Assembly (NCBI RefSeq): GCF_002836415.1
Contig: NZ_PJBP01000117.1
Coordinates: 31,654 to 95,653 of the forward strand
Reading direction: 5' to 3'
DNA length: 64,000 nucleotides
Source: Psychromonas sp. MB-3u-54
GTDB lineage: Bacteria > Pseudomonadota > Gammaproteobacteria > Enterobacterales > Psychromonadaceae
Positions 58,326 through 64,000 of the stretch are shown in pieces; position 1 is the first letter of the stretch, and the number at the start of each line of letters is the position of its first letter. The position numbers were made by a program, and so were the translations under genes. The notes under the pieces were generated by a model. It saw only the letters and a list, made by a program, of their open reading frames with translations, ran no database searches and had not been told where the DNA came from.

Positions 58326-58658
58326 ATTAACTCTCCTTTATTTTATGAACTAATCATTTTAGTGTTAGGTTTTTTATGTTTGATTGTTTAATAGCAAATC
58401 CATTAATTTTCTGTTTATTTAGACTGATTATTGGAATTGATATAAGTATTTTATAAAATTTTTAATGTTGCAGTCACAATCTGCAAAATGGACTTTTCTG
58501 TGTTTATATTTTCAATACCGCTTTAACTGCGCAATAACACCGGCATTTAAAGCGCATTTCCAAAAAAAGATCACAAATTTAATAAGCTGCGTCGACCTTC
58601 TTTCTTTTATGGGATTCTATCGATCTTATTTCGCATCGCAAACTTACTCCGCGGGTTT

Positions 58659-58674
58659 TGTGATCAAAATCACC
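58659..58674. promoter_or_regulatory. Candidate CRP site in the nagE-nagB intergenic region
   Basis: TGTGATCAAAATCACC matches the CRP consensus TGTGA-N6-TCACA at nine of ten positions. It lies 100 bases before nagB and 334 bases from nagE. The remaining 448-base gap is AT-rich and should also hold NagC operators, which I cannot fix by eye. Confidence 0.65.
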
Positions 58675-58773
58675 TGTTAAGCATCTTTTTAAACCATTTA
58701 GATAGCAATAAAGTGCGACTTAATTTACGCTACGCATTAACTACACAACCAATCTTAATATACGGAGTAAAAA

Positions 58774-59574
58774 ATGCGTTTAATTCCTCTCGAAACAACA
58801 ACTGATGTCGCCTTCTGGTCTGCTCGTTACATTAGCGATGCAATTAATAAATATTCACCCACCAAAGAACGACCTTTTGTATTGGGTTTACCAACCGGTG
58901 GCACGCCACTGGAAACTTACAAACGTCTTATAGAACTTTATAATAAAGGCGAAGTAAGTTTTGAAAATGTCGTTACCTTTAATATGGATGAATATGTTGG
59001 TCTCGAACCTGAGCATCCTCAAAGCTATTATCATTTCATGCATCAGAATTTTTTCAGCAAGATTGATATCCGAATAGAAAATACCCACCTACTTAACGGG
59101 CTTGCGAATGATCTGCAAGCCGAATGCCTGCGTTTTGAAAAAAAGATTAAGTCTTACGGAAAAATCAATTTATTTATCGGTGGCGTTGGTGCGGATGGTC
59201 ATATCGCCTTTAATGAGCCAGCCTCCTCGTTAGCTTCGCGTACACGCGTTAAAACATTAGCCTCGAATACACGAATTGCTAACTCACGTTTTTTCAACAA
59301 CGATATTAACCAGGTTCCTAAATTGGCATTAACCATTGGTGTTGGCACTTTATTAGAGGCCGAAGAAATATTAATCCTGGTAACCGGCCACCATAAAGCA
59401 CTGGCACTTGAAGCCGCTATACAAGGTAATGTAAACCACCTTTGGACAGTTACTGCATTACAACTTCATCCAAAAACGATCATTGCATGTGATGCAGCAT
59501 CGACAATGGAACTGAAAGTTAAAACATTAAAGTACTTCACTGAATTAGAAAACGACAATATCGGCTATTTATAA
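58774..59574 (+). CDS. nagB: Glucosamine-6-phosphate deaminase
   Basis: A 266-residue enzyme, same length as E. coli Nag[41 protein letters not shown] (catalytic Asp), [20 protein letters not shown] (catalytic His) and [16 protein letters not shown] are diagnostic. It converts glucosamine-6-P to fructose-6-P and ammonia. A 229-base gap separates it from nagA, so nagA probably has its own promoter, unlike the tight E. coli nagBAC operon. Confidence 0.97.
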   Translation: MRLIPLETTTDVAFWSARYISDAINKYSPTKERPFVLGLPTGGTPLETYKRLIELYNKGEVSFENVVTFNMDEYVGLEPEHPQSYYHFMHQNFFSKIDIRIENTHLLNGLANDLQAECLRFEKKIKSYGKINLFIGGVGADGHIAFNEPASSLASRTRVKTLASNTRIANSRFFNNDINQVPKLALTIGVGTLLEAEEILILVTGHHKALALEAAIQGNVNHLWTVTALQLHPKTIIACDAASTMELKVKTLKYFTELENDNIGYL

Positions 59575-59803
59575 ACGTCATTAATCACAGCCGGCATTTA
59601 ATCCGAATAAAATGGATGGAAAAGTTTCAAATAAGCAATTTTTAATTGTAAAATAAAAACAAAAAAAGCATTCGTTTTAATATATAACTTACTGGATTGA
59701 CTATCATATCCTCTGCTCAAAAGTTGGATTAAACAGTAAAAAACGGCAATATATCCCGGCACGATTTGAACAGCGGCACTTATATTAAATGGAGAAGTTT
59801 ACA

Positions 59804-60937
59804 ATGTACGCATTAACAAATTGTAAAATTTATACAACAGACGCAGTGTTACTCGAACATGCTGTGATCGTAAAAAATGATAAGATCGACAGTGTGATAC
59901 CCATTGCAGAGCTCAGTTCAAAAATCAAAAATATTGATCTTCTTGGTGCGAACCTTTCTCCGGGGTTTATCGATCTGCAGCTGAACGGTTGCGGTGGTGT
60001 TATGTTTAATAATGAAATAACAGAAAAAACACTGGCGATAATGCAGTCTACCAATCTCAAATCGGGCTGTACCAGCTACCTGCCAACACTTATCACCTCG
60101 TCGAATGAAGATATGAGAACGGCACTCAAAGTAACCCGGGATTATATAAATAAAAAGCCAAACGAAGTATTAGGCTTGCATTTAGAGGGGCCTTATTTAA
60201 GCATAGAGAAAAAAGGAATTCATCGCCCCGAATATATCCGCAAAGCTGATCTCTCTATGCTGGATCTTATTTGCCAAAATGCGGATATCGTCAGCAAAGT
60301 TACACTTGCACCGGAAAAAAACTCGGTTGAGGTGATCCAACGGCTTAGTAAAGCGGGGATTGTTGTTGCGATAGGGCATAGCAACGCCACCTACGCACAG
60401 GCAGCAGTGGCTATTGATAACGGTGCCACCTTTGCAACTCACCTGTTTAATGCCATGACGCCAATGACAGGTCGCGAACCGGGCGTCATTGGTGCAGTTT
60501 ATGATAAAAATATTTATGCCGGGATTATTGTGGATGGTTTCCATGTAGCTTACGAAAATGTCCGTATTTCGAAAAAAATAATGGCTGAAAAACTTATTTT
60601 AGTCACCGATGCCACTGCACCTGCCGGGGCTGATATTGAACAATTTGATTTTGTCGGCACCACTGTATATTACAAAGATGGGAAATGTTTCGCCGCCGAT
60701 GGTACACTGGGCGGCTCTGCCTTGACTATGATTGAAGCCATTGAGAAAAGTGTCAAATTTGTTGGAATTGAACTTGCAGAAGCGGTTCGCATGGCAACTT
60801 TATACCCTGCGAGGGCAATGTCTATTGCAAATAAAATAGGCAGTATAAAATCGGGCAATATTGCTAATTTAGCCATTTTTAGCAGCGATTATAAAGTGAC
60901 CGGCACTGTGCTCAATGGTGTGTATAAAGCATCTTAA
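59804..60937 (+). CDS. nagA: N-acetylglucosamine-6-phosphate deacetylase
   Basis: A 377-residue amidohydrolase (E. coli NagA 382). [31 protein letters not shown] (metal Glu), [14 protein letters not shown] and [20 protein letters not shown] (metal His), and the catalytic Asp in [11 protein letters not shown] are visible. It yields glucosamine-6-P and acetate. The ATG at 59804 is chosen because GGAG lies nine bases upstream and it gives the MYALTN start; an in-frame ATG at 59789 overlaps that site. Confidence 0.95.
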   Translation: MYALTNCKIYTTDAVLLEHAVIVKNDKIDSVIPIAELSSKIKNIDLLGANLSPGFIDLQLNGCGGVMFNNEITEKTLAIMQSTNLKSGCTSYLPTLITSSNEDMRTALKVTRDYINKKPNEVLGLHLEGPYLSIEKKGIHRPEYIRKADLSMLDLICQNADIVSKVTLAPEKNSVEVIQRLSKAGIVVAIGHSNATYAQAAVAIDNGATFATHLFNAMTPMTGREPGVIGAVYDKNIYAGIIVDGFHVAYENVRISKKIMAEKLILVTDATAPAGADIEQFDFVGTTVYYKDGKCFAADGTLGGSALTMIEAIEKSVKFVGIELAEAVRMATLYPARAMSIANKIGSIKSGNIANLAIFSSDYKVTGTVLNGVYKAS

Positions 60938-61172
60938 AAAAACATTTAAAAATCAACAGAGAGTACCCATCAGAGCGGTTCAGGCCAGGTGATTAATGTC
61001 TGAACCGATGAATGTCATAAATATAAGCAATTGTGCTAACAAACGAATTAATAACCCATCCAATAACAACATGCAGCGCTCAAACCTGCAGCTCAACAAG
61101 GGTTAATTTTAACAGGCAACCGGATCATCTTTTTAATTCGTTTGCGAGTATATTAAGGATCGGTAAATAACG

Positions 61173-62399
61173 ATGGAACGAAATAATCAGCAAGCGGATT
61201 CCGTCATTGCCAGCGTTGATCATATTAAACAACTAAACAGTGCAACGATTTACAAAGTAATCGAAAAACACGCCCCTATTTCCCGCGTTAAGATTGCCAA
61301 TGTAAGCAAACTAGCACCAGCCAGCGTGACCAAAATTACCCGTCAACTTCTTCAACAGGGCATTATTTGCGAAACCGCACGACAAGCTTCAACCGGGGGG
61401 CGTTGTGCGATTTCACTGGCTCCTAATACGGATAATATTCATGTCCTTGCGATTAAAATAGGACAAAAAACATTATCTTTAAGTGGTTATAACTTAGCGG
61501 CTGAACAGTTGACTATAAAAAAAATCAAGATAAAGGCTGAAGATGAACAGCAACTACTTGCATTTTTGATCGCCACAATCGACAATTTCATCAAAAAACA
61601 ACAAAAAAATACGCGTAAAATATCTGCTATTGCCATCTCTTTATCGGGTTTAATCAATCCAAAAAAAGGGGTTGTGCTCTATAGCCCCTACCATCCATTA
61701 GTTAACTTTCCCTTGGCGAATAAAATTGAACAGCATTTTCAGCTGCCTACTTTTATTGGCAACCATACCCGCTCATTAGCACTGGCTGAACACTATTTTG
61801 GTGCGTCTAAAGAGTGTTTGGATTCGATTTTGATTAGTATTCACCATGGTGTTGGTTCGGGCATTATTATTGAGGGTAAAGCATTATTAGGGCAGAACTT
61901 TAATATTGGAGAAATAGGCCATATACAAGCAAATCCTGCGGGGCGGCAATGCCATTGTGGTAACTTTGGGTGTTTAGAAACAGAAGTTAGTGATAGGGTT
62001 ATTGTTGAGAAAGTGGCAATGGCTATCAAACAGGGCAGCTTTACCCGCTTAAGCTTAGATTCCTTGAACATTGAAAAAATTTATCAGGCGGCAGAAGATA
62101 ATGATCCCTTGTGTCAAAAGATAGTCGAAGATGCTGCAACCTATTTAGGTAAAGCCATCGCCATTTTAATTAATCTATTAAATCCGCAAAAAATCATTAT
62201 TGCGGGTAAGATCATCCGTGCAAAAACAAGTTTATTATCAACCATTGAGCAATGTATCGCTCATCAGGTATTACCCAACTTTCAACATAAAGTGCAAATA
62301 GAGACCTCTCAATTAGAACCAGATACAACACTGGCCGCCTTTGCTTTGATCAAACAAGCCATTTATGATGGCGATTTACTGCAGCGGATTGATGGCTGA
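61173..62399 (+). CDS. nagC: N-acetylglucosamine repressor NagC (ROK family)
   Basis: A 408-residue ROK protein (E. coli NagC 406). The winged helix-turn-helix is at residues about 20-75 (HAPISRVKIANVSKLAPASV, TKITRQLLQQGIICETA). The ROK domain has the sugar-binding HHGVGSGIIIEGKALLG and the zinc motif GRQCHCGNFGCLETEVS. GlcNAc-6-P would release it from operators of the nag genes. A 235-base gap follows nagA. Confidence 0.95.
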   Translation: MERNNQQADSVIASVDHIKQLNSATIYKVIEKHAPISRVKIANVSKLAPASVTKITRQLLQQGIICETARQASTGGRCAISLAPNTDNIHVLAIKIGQKTLSLSGYNLAAEQLTIKKIKIKAEDEQQLLAFLIATIDNFIKKQQKNTRKISAIAISLSGLINPKKGVVLYSPYHPLVNFPLANKIEQHFQLPTFIGNHTRSLALAEHYFGASKECLDSILISIHHGVGSGIIIEGKALLGQNFNIGEIGHIQANPAGRQCHCGNFGCLETEVSDRVIVEKVAMAIKQGSFTRLSLDSLNIEKIYQAAEDNDPLCQKIVEDAATYLGKAIAILINLLNPQKIIIAGKIIRAKTSLLSTIEQCIAHQVLPNFQHKVQIETSQLEPDTTLAAFALIKQAIYDGDLLQRIDG

Positions 62400-62441
62400 A
62401 AGCTCGAAACTCGAAACTCGAAACTCGAAGCTCGAAGCTCA
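62400..62441. repeat. 7-bp tandem repeats CTCGAAA/G
   Basis: Six units (CTCGAAA x3, CTCGAAG x2, CTCAAAA) directly follow the nagC stop. Confidence 0.85.
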
Positions 62442-62453
62442 AAATAGCCTTTA

Positions 62454-63053
62454 TTATCCAAGCAATTTTACAGACAATCTTTGGATTTTCCTGTGGATAT
62501 TATTGGCTAACTTCAGCTGGGGATCTTTTGCAATTAAACCGGTAAAGAGTGTCCCGACGGTATTCGCTCCTATCGTTTGCGCAGTCATTTTAAGTTGTTT
62601 ATGGGTTCCATACATAAAACGGCCCAACATTCCGGGAGCTGCACATGAGGAGACCAAAATTGCTTTTTTCTTATGTGCGTTTGTCTTTCTGAACTCAGGA
62701 GAATTCTTATCCCAAGGCCAGTAAGCATAAACTATTAGTCTCTCCATAAAGCGCTTAAAAATGGCCGTTACTGAGCCGAAATTAGTGGGCGCGGCAAGGA
62801 TATAACCATCTGCTTGTGCTATTTTTTTGATTAGTGCTTCCATACCATCATGTTGCACACACTTGCCTGGTGACTCACTAGGCTGCAGGGTACACTCTCG
62901 GCAATTACGACAGAACTCAATGGGGTATTTTCTTAGCAGAATAACCTCTACTTCTGCACCTGCTGACTCCAGAGCTTTTACCAAAGCGTTAACAGCTTGA
63001 TCGGTAATGCCGCCATCTCTATATGAACCATTAATTGCGAGTATCTTATTCAT
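62454..63053 (-). CDS. NAD(P)H-dependent FMN reductase / flavodoxin-family protein
   Basis: A 199-residue flavodoxin-fold protein. ILAINGSYRDGGITDQAVNA binds the FMN phosphate, YILAAPTNFGSVTAIFKRFM is the flavin ring loop, and CRNCREC with a later C (ESPGKCVQHD) is a cysteine cluster as in iron-sulphur flavoproteins and related quinone reductases. It may be a quinone, nitro or metal reductase; the substrate is unknown. It converges on nagC with 54 bases between the ends. Confidence 0.8.
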   Translation of the reverse strand: MNKILAINGSYRDGGITDQAVNALVKALESAGAEVEVILLRKYPIEFCRNCRECTLQPSESPGKCVQHDGMEALIKKIAQADGYILAAPTNFGSVTAIFKRFMERLIVYAYWPWDKNSPEFRKTNAHKKKAILVSSCAAPGMLGRFMYGTHKQLKMTAQTIGANTVGTLFTGLIAKDPQLKLANNIHRKIQRLSVKLLG

Positions 63054-63184
63054 GAATGTGCCTCATCAAAGATGCAATTTTGTCTATATTGTAAGTAGGG
63101 GTATCGTAAGCAATTACGCCGTATTATTGGCATAAATTTCAGAAAGAAAAGCAGCAAACAATATTTTTTCTGTTGAACAGATTA

Positions 63185-63418
63185 TTATATGCGATCTTTA
63201 TTTTGCACAATAAGCTCTTTAATTTTTTTTAATTCAAGCTCTATTTTCTCGTTACTTTTACTGTTTTTGTAAGCCATGATAATCAGTTTCACTGAGACTA
63301 AAAAAACACCGGCCTCTAATAATATATCATGAGTAAAACCAGTGAAAAACAAAGCAGCGACAAAAAGAATAAAGGTAATCATAATGACTAAAATAGAACC
63401 TATATCAAAATGTTTCAT
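63185..63418 (-). CDS. Small two-helix membrane protein with coiled-coil tail
   Basis: A 77-residue protein. Residues 8-27 (SILVIMITFILFVAALFFTG) and 32-50 are hydrophobic helices, followed by a charged tail (NEKIELELKKIKELIVQNKD) with coiled-coil periodicity. AGGAATAATT precedes the ATG. Not recognised; probably expressed, as start site and composition look natural. Confidence 0.6.
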   Translation of the reverse strand: MKHFDIGSILVIMITFILFVAALFFTGFTHDILLEAGVFLVSVKLIIMAYKNSKSNEKIELELKKIKELIVQNKDRI

Positions 63419-64000
63419 AATTATTCCTCATCAATTTTAATCAACTAAAGCCGATAAGCAGGCTGTAAAAATTTTATAGCTTTTTAACAATGCGTTAAAA
63501 TATTTTTCATAAAATCATAGAGTTAAGTTATTCTACATCCTTGTAGCTCAGTAATAGTCGCTTCACTCTCTTCGTGTAACGTCCAACTTAGTCATTCACC
63601 GGCAATTTTTTTGTTTCCACATAGACTTATCCTATTTCAAGTATAGCTTAAGTTTTTAAGCATTTAGCTAAACTGTATCTTCCTAAGTTGATAAATCATG
63701 GTATTTAACTATCTAGAAATAACTAGAAAGTCCCACTAAATTGGAGATCTATATTTAGATTAAATAAAGATGCTATTGCCTGAAACAGGGGGATAAGGAA
63801 AAACAAGCTGGCTCATGGGATAACGGATAGGGCCTAAATTTCTTCAGGCCCTTTTTTGGCGATGCTAGCAAGTCGTATTTCAAAACCACTTAACTATTAC
63901 GCCAACTCAGTAGGAGATTAGCGTTGACTAAGTTATCGGTTTTTCATTGCTACGTTTTAACGATAAAATGCTTCAACAGTTCCTTTTCGCTTCATCAGAA
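63419..64000. other. Gene-free right end
   Basis: No gene is supported in these 580 bases apart from the terminator-like hairpin at 63829-63857. Confidence 0.5.
63829..63857 (+). terminator. Orphan rho-independent terminator
   Basis: AGGGCCT pairs with AGGCCCT around a ten-base loop and is followed by TTTTT. No gene ends upstream on this strand, so it may end a small RNA or a 5' leader transcript. Confidence 0.7.

Noticed and set aside
63538..63600. CCTTGTAGCTCAGTAATAG resembling a tRNA 5' end
   Set aside because: No matching acceptor, anticodon or T arm follows.

Overview
The window looks like chromosome of a cold-adapted marine gammaproteobacterium, most like Psychromonas or a close Alteromonadales/Vibrionales relative. 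This rests on gene content and protein similarity recalled from the families (Vibrio-type 283-residue ThyA, the gloB-yafS-rnhA-dnaQ-tRNA-Asp order, a CBA-less NagE, PilU, SstT), not on any database search. Most of the DNA is AT-rich; the block at about 2.3-5.9 kb is visibly GC-richer.

Layout. 0-2.0 kb: the end of an EAL phosphodiesterase gene and a YegD-type Hsp70. 2.2-8.2 kb: an accessory stretch with a broken metallophosphoesterase gene, a large secreted FG-GAP/PKD protein, a broken small membrane protein gene, a lone PEP-CTERM protein and further gene debris. 8.2-32.3 kb: two catabolic blocks separated and bounded by copies of a repeat that carries the 3' half of tRNA-Trp; the intact tRNA-Trp gene lies at the right-hand edge (32.2 kb). 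Block one holds a TRAP transporter, a LysR regulator and a beta-alanine-type aminotransferase/semialdehyde dehydrogenase pair. Block two holds RidA, a three-part FAD/FeS amino-acid dehydrogenase, a second TRAP transporter and LysR regulator, a cfa remnant and the threonine-degradation pair tdh-kbl with its own LysR gene. Both blocks are littered with decayed IS3, IS4, IS630-like and IS66-like pieces and a ferritin remnant, but no integrase is seen.

32.5-48 kb is ordinary core genome: serC (the less common type), gor, thyA, lgt, sstT, ptsP, rppH, mutH, a small carbohydrate-binding-fold protein, mltD, gloB, yafS, rnhA, dnaQ. 48.1-49.4 kb is an array of five identical tRNA-Asp genes with tRNA debris in the spacers and two decayed tRNA-like copies. 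49.4-50.6 kb is repeat-rich and gene-free. 50.6-54.9 kb holds pilU and a CusRS-like two-component pair split around a small exported protein and a perfect palindrome. 54.9-62.4 kb holds glnS and the N-acetylglucosamine regulon (nagE divergent from nagB, then nagA and nagC). The end has a flavodoxin-type reductase and a small membrane protein.

How genes work together. The nag genes import GlcNAc as GlcNAc-6-P, deacetylate and deaminate it to fructose-6-P under NagC and probably CRP. tdh/kbl convert threonine to glycine and acetyl-CoA, and SstT imports serine/threonine. The island genes pair importers with amine-nitrogen catabolism. The best leads for something new are the tRNA-Trp repeat-bounded tandem catabolic islands and the split CusRS-like system with its small exported partner.
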